This document shows, in pieces, positions 25,086 to 37,811 of a stretch of DNA of 64,000 nt. This DNA is from Syngnathus acus (taxonomy: Eukaryota > Chordata > Actinopteri > Syngnathiformes > Syngnathidae), in NCBI RefSeq assembly GCF_901709675.1, contig NC_051089.1:10287476-10351475 (forward strand), read 5' to 3'. The translations under genes were made by a program, and so were the position numbers. Below the pieces are notes generated by a model. The model was not told where the DNA came from. It searched no databases and saw only the letters and a program-made list of their open reading frames with translations. Position 1 is the first letter of the stretch; each line of letters begins with the position of its first letter.

Positions 25086-25389
25086 AGGGGTAAACTTAAT
25101 AAACTGTGTTCCATTTATATTAATTATGTTAAACATTATGACGGAGTGATAGTGTTGAGTTGCTAGTTGACGATGAAGCATCAGCTCTTGAGTGTAGAAG
25201 CCCTGAAAACAGGCTAACAAAAAGTGTTTTTTTTTTATAATATGTCTCTCTTTTTTTATCTATCTGCCCCATTCTTAGAACAAATTTGCTATATTTTATT
25301 TTTACACGGTAAAATTATAACGGAACCCTTTGTGGATGTTCTGCTTGAAGCTGTATATGCAGTTCTATCTCTAATATTCTGTTTTCCTT

Positions 25390-25660
25390 TCTATCTCCTT
25401 TCCGGCAGGTCGCCCTGAGCCTCATTAATGCTAATTTATGCAGCCTGGCTGGCACAACACTTGCAGGGAGGGGTGCTCTTCCTTGATTAGCAGCAGTGAG
25501 GGTAGGGCTATGGGACGCCGGGGTGAGGGTGACCTGGACAGACACCTCATTTAATTTAATACATTGGAGCATGCAGAAGCGGGGGAGTTGAGGCGAGGGA
25601 GGGAGATAATCAAGAGGCTGGGCCCTTATAAATGTGCTCTGAGATGACAGAAGAGATTGG
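25390..25660. promoter_or_regulatory. unique block with strong splice acceptor and enhancer-like texture
   Basis: A very long pyrimidine tract ending in CCGGCAG lies at about 25380-25409 on the plus strand. It is followed by unique sequence with CTCATTAATGCTAATTTATGC and TTAATTTAATACATT words. On the minus strand an open frame (25315-25710, 131 codons) crosses it; I see no domain in that frame. The block could be the start of a non-coding exon or a conserved element. The evidence is weak for either. Confidence 0.2.
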
Positions 25661-25764
25661 ATTTGGAAACCAAGAGCAAAGCCAAGCGGAACACAGTTGA
25701 TTGATTCCATTCAAGGGATCGTAGTCACTGATGAGGAATGAGTTATTTTATTTATTTTTTCGTC

Positions 25765-25810
25765 GGGGAGGGGGAACTGACGAGCCCCCCCCCCCCTTTT
25801 TTTTCTTTTT
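25765..25810. repeat. G-tract/C-tract pair with T run
   Basis: GGGGAGGGGG (25765-25774) is followed ten bases later by twelve consecutive C (25785-25796) and then a T-rich run. The G and C tracts are complementary and could pair as a hairpin. It is a simple-sequence feature prone to length change. Confidence 0.7.
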
Positions 25811-26530
25811 GTAAATTAATCAGAAGCATTTTCATTACCTAGTATTTCTTATTCAGCAAACATTCCCCTTTAGGGTGCACCTTCACAGAGATAGTCCAGT
25901 ACAGTGGGAAAGTCATAGTCATTCTGAAGAATTAACACAGCAAAAAAAAAATCGACACAACTGCTGAGTCCCTGTTTTTTCCACAAAACTACCTAATTCC
26001 CTCCTAAAAGATGGCCCAAAATGTGGCACAGCCCAGGAAAATTCCTTAAATTACCATGCAGATTTGGATCAAAGTGCAGATCCATTAATTGTTTTAGTTA
26101 CTGCCAGAACTGACTCGATTTGTCTAGCAGGTCATTGGCAACCAGCTTGTAATATGCTTCACTACAGGACTGGAGTGGAAGATTAAAAATGTGATTTAGG
26201 ATTGCCTTCTTTTTTTTCTCAAGCAGCAGCACATGTCTGCTAATGGATATTCCATGTCCCACAAATTCAGCTTTGTCCTGTTCTCATCTTGTGTATCCAG
26301 CATCACTGTTTGGCCTTGGGGGAATACTGTGCTCTACTGAGTGCCATTTTCTTTTTTTTTTAATCCTGTAAAATTTGTGTCGTCAAATGCTCAGTAACAG
26401 GCAAAATAAAACATCCGTACTGTCCAATAAGAACTGGAAACAGCTCTTCTAAATCCATGTTTCCACCAAGGGACACTGCACAGTTCAGTTTACAAGGCGG
26501 CATTTGGATACCATTAGGAGTTTAGGCAGC

Positions 26531-27145
26531 ACATGGTGGGTAAAAAAAAAAAAAAGCCCCACCCATTCCAATGCTAGGTTTTCGTGATATTCAAATATTG
26601 AGATAACTAATTCATTTCAAAGCATTACAACTCAAGTGATTTTGTTTCAAGAGTTTGACTACAAAATAAACAACTGAGATAAATTAATGTAGTTGCACAA
26701 GTGTGCACACCCTCTTCTAACTTGGGTATGGCTGTGATTAGAATTAACCAGTCACATTCAAACGTATATGTTAAATGGGAGCGAACAGACACAATTTAAA
26801 AGTGTATCTGATCAACCCAAATATATTTCTGATGCTCGAGTAGGCTTTAGTAGCATGACGTTGTTAGCATTTTGCTTTGGAGCAATTGGATGTCAGCTGG
26901 AACTAGGCCTTAGACAAGTGGAAGCAATTATGAACAGTTCCATATATCAGTCAGTGTTAGCACAAAACCTTCAGGCTTCTGCAAGAAAGCAAAGGTCAGG
27001 AAAAGACAACTGAAGAACAACTGAAATTCATTTGGGCTTAATCAGATGCACTTTACATGACAAGAGTGTGCTGACAGCCGCTATAACATAATCTTGAGTG
27101 AAATTTGTTAATTCTGAACACAACCCCAAATCAATAATGGCAGAA
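26531..27145 (+). mobile_element. degraded Tc1-like transposon with long inverted arms
   Basis: The left part carries the subterminal word GTTGCACAAGTGTGCACACCC, characteristic in my memory of a widespread fish Tc1/mariner family. The left arm (about 26746-26825, AGAATTAACC... to ...CTGATCAACCC) recurs in inverted orientation at about 27033-27116 with many substitutions, so the two arms are visible in the sequence itself. Between them lies a fragment of transposase. At about 0.6 kb against about 1.5 kb for a complete Tc1-like element, it has a large internal deletion. It is inactive. Confidence 0.8.
26849..27010 (+). pseudogene. Tc1-like transposase fragment
   Basis: An in-frame stretch (frame continuing from the ATG at 26768) includes the peptide IMNSSIYQSVLAQNLQASAR. 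It closely matches the C-terminal half of Tc1-like transposases as I know them (IMNS..Y...L..NL..SA). The fragment ends at a stop at 27011-27013. The N-terminal DNA-binding domain and most of the DDE catalytic core are absent. It fuses directly to left-arm sequence, consistent with the internal deletion of the host element. Confidence 0.8.
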
Positions 27146-28779
27146 AATATTTTGTAATGATTTGACATGCTCTTTGTTCTTTATACAAAAAAAAAACGTA
27201 GCAGTTTTATATTCACGGTTTAATGCCTGAGGATTTCAAAGCCAGAGAAACATAAACAAGCTTATAATGGAAAGGGGTTAAAAGAAGCAAGTAAGCAATA
27301 GTACCCTTAACTCTGAACATATCACAATTACGGCTGTCTCAGATGGTGTTTACGCAGCATGCAGTCCCCTGAGCTCAAGGCATCAAGTGGTGAAAGTGCA
27401 AAACTGCATCACTCTCACTTGGAAAGATTAGGGGGGGAAATATGACTAATGACTGAATGGGCGTTATCTCATTTTTCTTTTCTTTATTGCAGTTTTATTT
27501 AAAAATTGAGCTCGAGACTTTTGGATTTGAATCCTGTTGAAAATAAAATGCAGTAGATATGTTTTGCCTGCGTGGTTTTTTTATCTTATGGATTTGCAAG
27601 ATATGAGAACGTATACCACAACTGTACATAGTTGTAGAGCAGCAGCTGAGGCTTTAAATACCATATGCACGTCCGTGCACTCCGTGCTGTGACGAATGTC
27701 AGGATGGTGCCCAGATTATGAAATCCTCTGTCTGCTTGATTTAGCCTTGTCTCTGCTTCCTAATGGGTTAATATCATTAAAGCAAACAAACTAAGCACTA
27801 TTAGATTAGTCAATAGGACATGGAGACTGTTGCTGACAATCTTTTCCTTTTAATGAAATGCTGCTTGAAATTAACATTGCTTTCACTAATTTGATTTGGC
27901 ATTGCCCCGAGAAATGCCAGACCACTCTAGTTTGCCTTCTGCAAGAGCAAGGTAAACATTATCATTCCTCTGCAAAGTTCGCTGCATCTGATTGAGATGC
28001 TGCCTGTGGGTCATAGGATGTTTCGGGGAGGGAAAAATGTTAACAGGAGAAACAAAGGGACGTTAAATATAATCTATAACTGTATTGCAGATGATGCATT
28101 CATTTTATGGCAAACAGAAATCAAAGTTGTGCTTGGACTTAAGAAGGACCAGTGTGCGTGCGTTACCGGCAGTGTTTGCCGCATTGTTGTTGGAGGAAAT
28201 ATTTTAGTCAGCATAAAGCGCCTTTGTGAGGTTCATTAATTGCATTTAAGAACAGACGCAATCTAGCAGAAAATCAGAACTTGCTTTCCTCAGCTTTCAC
28301 AATACAAAGGCTCTGTCGCCTCCAAGGCTAGGCAGATTCTTGTTTTACATTTACCTTTCAAAGTTTGCCCACGTTGTGAATTCGTATACAATATACTCGC
28401 CTGGAAGATTTAGCTTTGGACAAAAACGTAATAGAATTATAGATATTGAATGGTAATCATAGTTTGAAAACATTTTCTATAGATGGAGAATGTTCAGGAA
28501 ATGCCAATGGAAAATGTATCATATCCTTCCTGCATTGAGAACTAGTTTTTCTCTTTTGATATACCCTTTTGTGTGTGGTTTGTTTTTTACATAATTTTGT
28601 AATATGCTGAGAAATTCAATTAAGATGCCTCCTGACTGGAATGAAGCCTTTTGTCAGGGTGTCTTGTCTCTGAATTCCAGAATGAAACTTTAGAAAATCC
28701 ATTTAAGATGTCCTCTACAGCTTTGGCTCTCTGAAATATAAACGCTTAAAACTGGCGGTCACTTCCACGCCTGTTTAAT

Positions 28780-28796
28780 AAGTACTCAGAGTACTT
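28780..28796. promoter_or_regulatory. 17-bp perfect palindrome with NKX2-like half sites
   Basis: AAGTACTCAGAGTACTT is an exact odd palindrome. The minus strand of the right flank reads CACTCAAGTACTC, and CACTCAAG is the classical NKX2-1-type site. About one palindrome of this size is expected by chance, so the motif match is the only support. Confidence 0.2.
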
Positions 28797-30363
28797 GAGT
28801 GTGTTTAGCCCTGAATAAATGGAAGTCTTCTTTTTCAAAAAAATAAATTGATGGCAAAGACCTATGCATAGGCTTCATTATCAAACCTGAATAGTCAATT
28901 CTGGGAAAAGGCACAGCTGTTTTAGGAGCATTTCATATGAAGACACTCATGCAATACATACAAGTTGCGGGCTCTAAACAAAGTCTGTATTAGCATCAAA
29001 GAAGAGCTTGCCAAATATACTTGTCATTTGAATAATTACGGTCAATAAACTCTTCATAATGTAGCACTAACCTATTGCTATTTGCTATTGGATGGATGTT
29101 ACGCAATCATTTCAATACAGCAGTGCAGTTTTTGTCTTCGATGTACATAACATTTGATTCTGGTATTTCTGGAATATCTGCCTCTCTCTTGTTTTTCCTT
29201 CCCAACCGCTTTTTTCTCTGCCTGGTGGCAGGAGGCAGCTTACAATGCTTTTCACGTTCTTCTTCAAGTTCAGCCGTTGCTATGGGGGTTGCTAGGGATT
29301 TAGCCGAGAGTGACGTGACAGGTTCAAATGTTGAAGGTGTTCTCTTTCAGAAGGCGATGAAGGAAGAATGAGCAATCACCTCAGAGTCATTCTCATTTTT
29401 CTTTCGAAATATTGGAATTAAGAAGAAAACAGACACAGCACAGCACTGCTGTAATTAAAAGTGGCAAGTCTTGGACCAATTGGGGAAATGTGCCTTTTCT
29501 ATCTGTGATTTTTATACAGCAAACATGAGTTCATAACACTCAGAACAAGGTTTTAGGGAAGATCACTGTCCTCATAAAATCACAACTCTTGACCGTAATC
29601 ATAAGCCTGAAACAGCAACAGCTGAATCAGCAGAACATTCTGTCGCCTCTATCAAGCCTGATTTGTGTTTAAAATTCTGACCGTATGTTTATACAGAGCC
29701 CTGATGAATTTTTATTTTGCAATGTGTGTGCTAAACGTCACACGTGTGTCTTTGCACAAAATTGTTAAGAAACAAAACATCAGAAAGTGGCTTCACTAGA
29801 CATGTTCAATTGAAAAAATTAAGTTTAAAAACATAAGCTCATGTTGCACAATTCAAATGACACAAGCCAAAAAGGAATGTTTTCCTTGTCTAGGAACAAA
29901 AAAACATTTTTGCCACGTTTTTCCATGAGCTCAGTTTCTTAGGAGAAGCAGCATTTGCGAGTGGGCAAAGGACCAAAACATGACCCAAGTCAGGCCGAAG
30001 TCTGCGGTAATCTATGACAACCTAACAATAATGCCCACGACACATTTCAAGGCCTGGGAGAGAAAGCTCTGCCCTTTCTCCTGCTACGTCTTCAACTGCC
30101 TTTCTCTGTCTTGCCTCCCTTAAATGCAGCAGCCATCACACAACCTCCGGCAGCCTTTTTAGCCCAGAGGAAAAAAGAAAAAAAAACCTTGAAACCCGGA
30201 TCAATAACTTAAGACTTGTCTTCCTAATTGCTCATTGGTTGACGTTGCCGCCAGAGGATCTGTAAGTGCATGTTCCGTAGCGTCATGTTTGTCTTTGCCT
30301 CCATTTCGAAACACTTTCCACCCAGTGTTTGGCTTGTTCTCTTCTCTCTCTGCCTCATTCTAG

Positions 30364-30486
30364 CCTGCATTTGTCTATGTGGACAAAAAACTGACGAGAC
30401 AAGGATCTGTTCAGTTATCTCGATGGGATCAGATTCCAATGAGATACGTCTCTCTCGCGCAGGCCCGTGACTTCCAGGCTCCTCAG
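30364..30486 (+). CDS. candidate 123-nt coding exon, unknown product
   Basis: A strong acceptor (CT-rich tract from about 30333 ending in TTCTAG at 30363) and a strong donor CTCAG|GTAAAT at 30487 enclose exactly 41 codons, open in phase 0. The peptide begins PAFVYVDKKL and ends ARDFQAPQ. I do not recognise a domain. A random 41-codon segment has only about a 14% chance of being open in a given frame, and the exon is symmetric. Third-position base use is not clearly coding-like (about 46% G+C, A frequent). The frame agrees with the upstream series at 14641, 21475, 24306 and 24959. It could be a pseudo-exon. Confidence 0.22.
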
Positions 30487-31625
30487 GTAAATATACGGTT
30501 GACGAGCGGGGAGATTAGCTACTTACACTCGCCGGCAATCTCGCTGAGCGCCAAGAAATTAGCTGGTCTCGTCTGGGTTTTTCTGAATGGCTTATTATAC
30601 GATCTAATGCAGACACACTTTATGAGTGTGGCGTGTGGCGTGTGGAGAGGGCAGTATTGATTGTGCTCATTGTGAATTATGCGAATAGATAAAAGTGTGA
30701 GCGTGCATATATATTAGCCAATTATGAGTGCAGGTGCTAACGTAAAAATTCTGCTGAATAAATATGAAATATGCTTCTATCAGCATCCAACTTGTGTCTC
30801 CTCGACACCAGTCATTTGAGATGATAATTGGGATGGCGATGTTTGCCTTTTTTCTTGATGAGACAAGATATTGCGGTCGCTCTCCACCGCCTGGATTGAA
30901 ATGTGTATTGATCACTCAGAGTCTCAGGAGCTCAAATCAAAACAGCAGTGCAGCCTCCCCACACTTGCATATAGTTCTGCCTTGGTGTTTCCACATCATA
31001 TTTTCATAAAATCTCAAAACCCACTCCCTTAAAATACCCATTCTTGTGTCACTTAATAATGCACATTTGCTTGTATTTGTTCTCGCCTTCTTTATCCATT
31101 ATTAGCGTGCTAATGTCCGGATTTAAATGAAGTATTGATCAGTTGGGGAGACTAGAGAGAGAGGGAGCGATTGTGAGGCAAAGACAGCAAGACCAGGGTT
31201 ATCGTGTGGATCGCACACAGAAAGAGAGCGCTAACGGATGAGACACGTTTTAAGTGAATCCGCAAAATAGCTTTTTGCATAATCTTTGATCATAATTCAG
31301 GAATGAGCACCAGGCTCTTTTGGTTAACTTGAAGACAACAATGAGGCTTTTAACCGGAACGGAGATGGAAAACGTCTCCATTTTTTTCTTTTTTTGAAAT
31401 TCAGGATTTTTATTAATTCCAATGGAATACTTGCCAAGCCTGAATGCAGAAGCTCAAAAATGGTTTATCTTGCTTCCTGTTTGAGTCTCCATTTTGTTTG
31501 GCCGTCATTTCGTCGACGATGCCGCAACCTCGGACACTCAAGGCAAAGGGTCTGAATGAAGCCGAATCTAGGTTTGCTTGCCGTTTTCTTGCTGCCATCC
31601 TTTCCGTTTTCCCTCCCAGCTCTTC

Positions 31626-31642
31626 CTCTCTCTCTCTCTCTC
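31626..31642. repeat. TC microsatellite
   Basis: About eight TC dinucleotides within a pyrimidine-rich stretch. Confidence 0.85.
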
Positions 31643-31999
31643 ATCATCTTTGGCTCGCTCTCTCCTCCTTCCATCGCATCCTCTCATGTGATTGAGTAGA
31701 GCATCATTGTATTAATTAGGAGGTTGTTTATTGTTATTGAGGCACTTACTGGATAAGCAACTGTGTGCCGTCTAGCTCGCCATCAACAAAAATGTTGCCT
31801 AAAGCTAAATATAAGTCAATTCCCTGAAATTGTTTATAACTTTGTGCCAGAAATGCTTTTTTTTTTTTAGTTACGCACAACTAAAACAAGGTTTAAGCCT
31901 ACCGTAACAAAATGAGTAATTGCAGTATTTTCATGAAGTTATAACTGTCAGATCGAAGACAATAATAATTCACCGATTCACGACCACGGTCCATTGGGC

Positions 32000-32331
32000 G
32001 CCGTTGAACTGCCCTTACACCTGTCTATGGACCCCGTGGTGGCTATTTTGTGTGTTTTGGGGTGTTCTCTTGTATTGTGGGGTGCTGGTTGGCCGCTGTT
32101 ACTTTTTTTCCTTTGTCTTTTAGTTTTGATTTGCTTTGATGGCTTTTATCTTGAGCACTTTCTGACTTTCTTTGTGGCGCCGTTGTGTGGCAGCCTTATG
32201 AGAGCCTGTTGAGTTGCGCTTGTGCCATCTGTGTGTCTTTTGTGTACCCACTCTGTGGTATGGATACTGCTGGGGCCTGAATTTCCCCACCCCTGGGGAT
32301 CAATAAATATTCAATCAATCAATCAATCATA
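32000..32331 (+). mobile_element. LINE 3' end with TCAA tail
   Basis: The end CTGGGGCCTGAATTTCCCC...GGGGATCAATAAATATTCAA followed by four TCAA units matches, from memory, the 3' terminus of common teleost non-LTR retrotransposons (TGAATTTCCCC...GGGGATCAATAAA plus short tandem tail). The T/G-rich 250 bp upstream would be its 3' untranslated region. No reverse-transcriptase coding remains, so this is a 5'-truncated insertion in plus orientation. The clade is uncertain. Confidence 0.6.
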
Positions 32332-34139
32332 TTTTACAATAACACAAAACAAGCACATCCAGGCCTGTAGTCAATATACTGAAATTTCTTAATCTCTCGA
32401 GTATCTGCATTGTAGGATATAGAAGCCTGTGCACATCCACACTGAAATGTATGAGCATGTTGTCTGCACAGAGGATAGATTTGGTGGATTGATTTTCCTC
32501 CTCCTCTCGCCGCCCTGCCTCATTTTGTGATTCAATGGCTGGACATCCAGGAGCAAGGGTGTCTCAGTACCATTCTGAAAAATGGAGCATAAATATGATC
32601 TCCTATGGAACATAGTTGATTGTAGATTTACCAACAGTAGCTTCAAGAGCCAGGCCACCAGGAATTCCACAGGCAGGTACAGTGCTCTCTAAGGCCAAGG
32701 TTTTTCCAGTAGGCCTCAGAACCATCATGTTTGATATTCCAATCTTTATCAGTATGTGCTGAGCATAAAATTGTTTTTTTTTGTATTTTATTTCTATTGT
32801 ACTTAATTGCTTGATGTTCACTGGGCATTATTTTTATAGACATGGTCATCTCCGTTTACAGATGTTCCAATAATTTCCCTCATTCAGTCAAGTCATTCTC
32901 ATTCTCTTCCAATGCAATCCTCTTCCAATTTGTCTTTTAAAACATGCTTGAGCATCATTGGGAGAGAGGAAAGTATTTATTGCTCCATACTTTAATCATC
33001 CATTCATCTTTTATAGCACACTATGTATGCTTGCTTCTATTTCTCCAGAAACTACCGTGTCCTCTGTGTTATGTGTCATCCCGGGGGCCTCCGAGCACAG
33101 AGAAGTCAATAGTGCTTCTGGGTACCGTAAACATAAAAGCTTCCTTGTGGCACTGTAAAGTTTGAATTGACGTTTGTGGGTGTTCCAACTTATTGTAAGG
33201 CTTGAGAAAAGGTTAAATCGAGTGATCTTGAGTCCATGTGGTCAGCATTAACATAATGTTGGTTCTTGATGGTGTGTCTTCTGAGGGACACTTAATTTAT
33301 AGTTACAGCGTGTCGTGCACCATCTGAAATATTTTTAAGATAATTTACCAGATGAACAAAAACCTAAAAGGTTTTAAAATATATATTTGGAGTGTAGTTT
33401 TTTTAATGCTGTTTGCATTGAATATGCATTTAAACATGGTTTGCACCGCACCCATGGAAAATATTTTACAGCCAGACCTAACTTTTTATGATTTGCCTTG
33501 TCAGACAAAAAAAAACCCAGAAGATCATCTGGGAACTCATGGTGCAGCCCCATCTGTCTGCCATGTGTTATACATATTTCCTTCTAAATCTGTGCTTGTC
33601 TCGTTTCTTACTCCAGGTGTAGCAGTGGTGATATAGACAACATGCAACACAGGACTGCACTCGAGAAGGAAGCACCTAGACGAGGACTTGGAATCTCGTC
33701 CTTCTGTATGTACCCATGAATACAGTGGCACATTATTATGAGCTATCATTTATATCATCATATATATCACTGAAATATTGTCGATACACAATCCCTGGAC
33801 ACTTCATTAGTTACACGTGCAGAATATTCTAATACAAAAACCAGATCAATATATTGGCCTTTGATTGACTGACAGATATTCATTTTATAATATGCTATTG
33901 TTGTGGTTGTAGTTCATCATGGTGAGAGTTGTTATTTTGGTAGCCAGGTTAAACTACAGTATTGGCCCATTCATGCTACTGGTGTGGTATTCTTGTCTAT
34001 TTACCCATTTTACCAGAACAGGACTGTACGTTTCTTTTTAACTCAACTGAACTTTCAACTTAACTCATATAGCACTGTCACAATAGCTGCAGCTATACCA
34101 AAACACTGTAAACAAAACATAAAGTAACAACAATAATGA

Positions 34140-34400
34140 GTAACCAAAAAAATATAAACTATTCAAATATGCAATATATAATAATATTTTTGATGTAATA
34201 TAATTCTATCTATATATAATAATAAATACATATATAACAATATAAATATAAAGAATGCTATACCAATATATTATTCCAAGTATTACTGAAATAAGTAAAT
34301 AAATACAGACGTAGACAAAATGACAAATTAATAAATGCATTTGTAAAATTAAATATTAAAAAATAAACTACAATATTTTAGAGTACTATTTTCCTTATTT
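34140..34400. repeat. AT-rich low-complexity region
   Basis: Very high A+T with ATATA, AATAAATA and TATAA words and almost no G or C. I see no element ends or open frames. Confidence 0.75.
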
Positions 34401-37400
34401 AAATAAATACATTAAAAAAATTCAGGAGCTGGAATGGGTTAAGGACATTTATATTTCAATTTTGAAATGAGTGTATAAAACCCTTTAAACTTTTTAGGAC
34501 TTTTAAATGAGCAATGAGCACTTTCATGAAAAATGACATTCAAAATAAAATTCTGCTTGTGAGAAGTTTTGTCGAGATATGTTGAAAAAATAATACATTT
34601 TTTACTCTATAATTTCTTTACCAGATTTTTGATAATGATGCAATATAATTCAAACGCACTCCCTAAAAAGGCAATTTCCCCACACACAAATAGCTCAATT
34701 TCTCTTCATTTTAGGTTTAAGGGCCCTTTCCAAACAGACTTTGGATTTTTACATTTAAAATTTGGGGTAGATCCAGTCACGTTGCGACATTTACAATTTT
34801 TTGTTCCTAGATCAGATGGAGAAAAGATTGCATTTCAGCAATATGGTCAATAAGATGACATGAGGTAGTCACATTTCTAATGTTTTTCCAAATCGCTTCC
34901 TGTCACCTTTTGTTGACTTGAACTTGTGCACAGCATTCTCTCTACTTTAATGATGCATACATCCTATCTGCAGTCATTGGCTAATCCCAACAGTGCTAGC
35001 TCAGGAGAAGATTATTCCTTCCAGACAGAGGACATAGAAGCAAGCCTACGGTAGATGGGGGATGGAGGTTAATATTACAATATCCAGGCAAATTTTGGAG
35101 GTCAGCACTTTCACATTATGTATGGCAAGTTGGCAAAATTTCTTCTGCAGAAGGATATTACATATTTTAAACATATATGTATTTTCTACTTTGTACAAAA
35201 GCAATGTAAGTAAAGTAAAAGTATCGTTTTGGGATAAAAGCGACGACACACAATTGTATTTTAAGTCATTCAAATCATAGCCATCACTGAAAATAATAGC
35301 TACACATCAACTATACAATTGTTTGAATGAGTTGGACGTGTCAAAGGCTTAAGTGTTTTCCTCCAAAAAGATTCTCATGGGTTTGATTGGAGCTTCTTGC
35401 CAATGGAAGGCTTCAGGTGTGAATAAATGCAAGCAAAGTCCAGCGAGTGCTGTCATGATGCCGGTGGCCTGCCGAAAAGCCTGACTTTTAGGGCCGAATG
35501 ATTGCTAATAAAACATGTGATTGAGAGGAGAAGAGAGTGAGAACAATAAACAAGCAGGATTGTGCCCTTTAATTTCACCGTCTCCAGAGAATTGCTTTTG
35601 CTGTGCCTCAGAGTGAGTCCCACACACAAGCAGTTTAGTTGTCTGCCCAAGGACTGAAATTTAATTTAGCCGCTGTGTTGTCAGTGTGCGGGGGTGTTTG
35701 TGTGCACAAAATGCATGCGTGTGTATGAGTGTGTCTGTCTCTCTCTTTGTTTGCATGAGTCAGTTTGGAGCACAAAACTTGCTTTGCATGAGCTGTCGCT
35801 GTTTGTTTTTGTTTTTTTTGCTGTAGTCTTTTTTTGTGCAAGCTGCATTGTGTGTTTTCTGATTCTCTTGTGACTTAATCATTTTACATGGGTTGTTACA
35901 ATACTGTCTAACGCTGCGGATGCACAGCAGTGTTTGTTTGCTCTCTACTCTGCTCTGTTGCTTTTGGGTTTTAATGTTTCTCCTCCATTTTGAGCACTTG
36001 ATGTGTTATCATTATGCTAACCTGGAAATGTACCATAATACCCCTTTGTGCCATTGCCGTTGACAGTAGAACTTTAGGACTACTCTATGTTTGCTAATTG
36101 CATGTTGGAAAATACAGCGGAATTGTTTGGGATGTGTTGCCTTGGTTCCTCTCACCACGGCTTGTAAGTTTTTTTGTGTTTACAGTACAGGTTTCTGATG
36201 AAAGCCTGGAGCATAGGCATATATCAGAGCTCCAGCACTAATAAAAGGACAGCAAGCTGTGCTCCTCTCCTTCTGGGAACTGCATTGCTTTTTTTTTTTT
36301 TTTTAACAGCTTGTCTGACAGCAAGATAAAGTGCCCTCCCAATTAGAAAAATATTTGGCCACATAACTACAGACCGCAATTGTAGGTATTTATTTTCCAT
36401 GCCATTTGATCAGGAATCCTCACTATTTCCACATGGAGCTTTCTTATCGCCGAGCCTCGGCTATGCTCATGTTAATGTGGCCCGCATCATTTTCACCCCA
36501 ATGTGGTATATAAAGAAACATTCCTGGTATTATTTTGGCGTCTTTTCTTCTTTTTTTTGTTGAAGGGTTGGGCTGCACCCATGTTGTGTTTTGAGTTTGG
36601 GAGCGAGGCAGTGTTTGTTTTATATTTCATTCTGCATGAAGGGATTCACGCTGTTCTCTGGCTCTCTTTCTCTGCGTGTGCGTGCGTGTGTGCGTTTGGG
36701 TTGATGTCATCCTAGTTGCCCTTGTCATCCATCTACAGCTCAGAGATGTGTGCATGTACATACACTTAGCTGCCGTTGCTGTATAGTCCCCGTATCTGTT
36801 TAAGAATCCTGTCGATGTTTTTCCTTCCCTTTTTCCAAAGAGTGCATTAAAATTAATTTCTCTCTTGTTGTTGTGAAAAGAGGCACACGTAAAAAATAAT
36901 TGGCTAGAGGACAGAACAAAGGGTCGGCTCCTCTCTTCTCCCTCCACACCCCAGCCAGGCATTAATACCAAGCGCGCTGTATTGTTCCGCTGTCTGCAGC
37001 CATCCCCCTAGCCAGACACTCAGCTCTGGAGAAGTCACTTTTAATGTCTGATAATCAAGGTGAATTTTCAAAAAGCTGCCATTTTCAAATGATGGTGTAT
37101 ATATTATGTGGAGATGGGAGTTCAGGAGCATAGAGCTCCACTCGGAAGCTTGGGTCAAGCCTTGCAAAGTGAAAGAGAGACACCTAATGTTCACAGCATG
37201 AACTGCAGGGTGATTATGGCTCCATGGGACCAGCCAGAAAGAACATTGCTGGCTTTACCTATCCTGTAATTAGAATATGATTTGTCTGCTTTGGATCTTT
37301 ATAACTGCCTTACTGATTAACTGTACAGTATGGACAATATTGCCGCCTATTTGTGTGTGTCTCGTTTGTCTCCACAAAGATGGGAGCATTATTGGGGGAA

Positions 37401-37770
37401 CCAGGCAGTCAGCAGCAGAGCAGTAGAGCTCCATTTCCCTGCCACAGGCCACAGACTCATCTTCTCCTCGCTCCTCCCACTGCTCCTCACCCCCACCCCC
37501 CGCCCCCACCTCACGGTATGATTATTTCTCCTCCGCTCCACCACCCCATTATATTCCAGGTTCGCAGTTATCCCGCTCTGTTGTCATTTTTCATGGTATG
37601 TATTTCTCCGTGTGCAGCAATGCACAATTGCTCTGAGCCTGTGCAATATGTTGAGGATGTGGAAATATGCAGTGTGCAGAAAGTAATGAGTGTAAATTTA
37701 TTTTCATGAGGAAAGGGGGGAGACTCTCACTATGTATCTTAACAAACATGACTGCTGTGCATGCACTCAC

Positions 37771-37811
37771 CTCCAAGGCTTTTTACTCACCCGGGAAAGC
37801 AAATTATAAAT
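37771..37811 (-). other. minus-strand splice-bounded segment
   Basis: On the minus strand the acceptor GTCTCCCTCACTCAG and the donor TTGGAG|GTGAGTGC enclose 41 nt, with a second internal donor CCCGG|GTGAGTAA. One frame is open. It is not in frame with the candidate exon at 61512-61604 (a TGA intervenes in the required phase). It is probably a pseudo-exon. Confidence 0.12.

Larger units (their letters stand above)
27150..31990. other. unique non-coding stretch
   Basis: No mobile elements were recognised. Parts around 27700-27960, 30500-30760 and 31080-31150 have the unique, AT-rich, TAAT-containing texture of conserved non-coding DNA. A splice-bounded open segment lies at 30364-30486 and a CT repeat at about 31626-31642. 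Confidence 0.5.

Noticed and set aside
25315-25710. 131-codon minus-strand open frame
   Set aside because: Overlaps a block better explained as conserved-type non-coding DNA. No domain seen.
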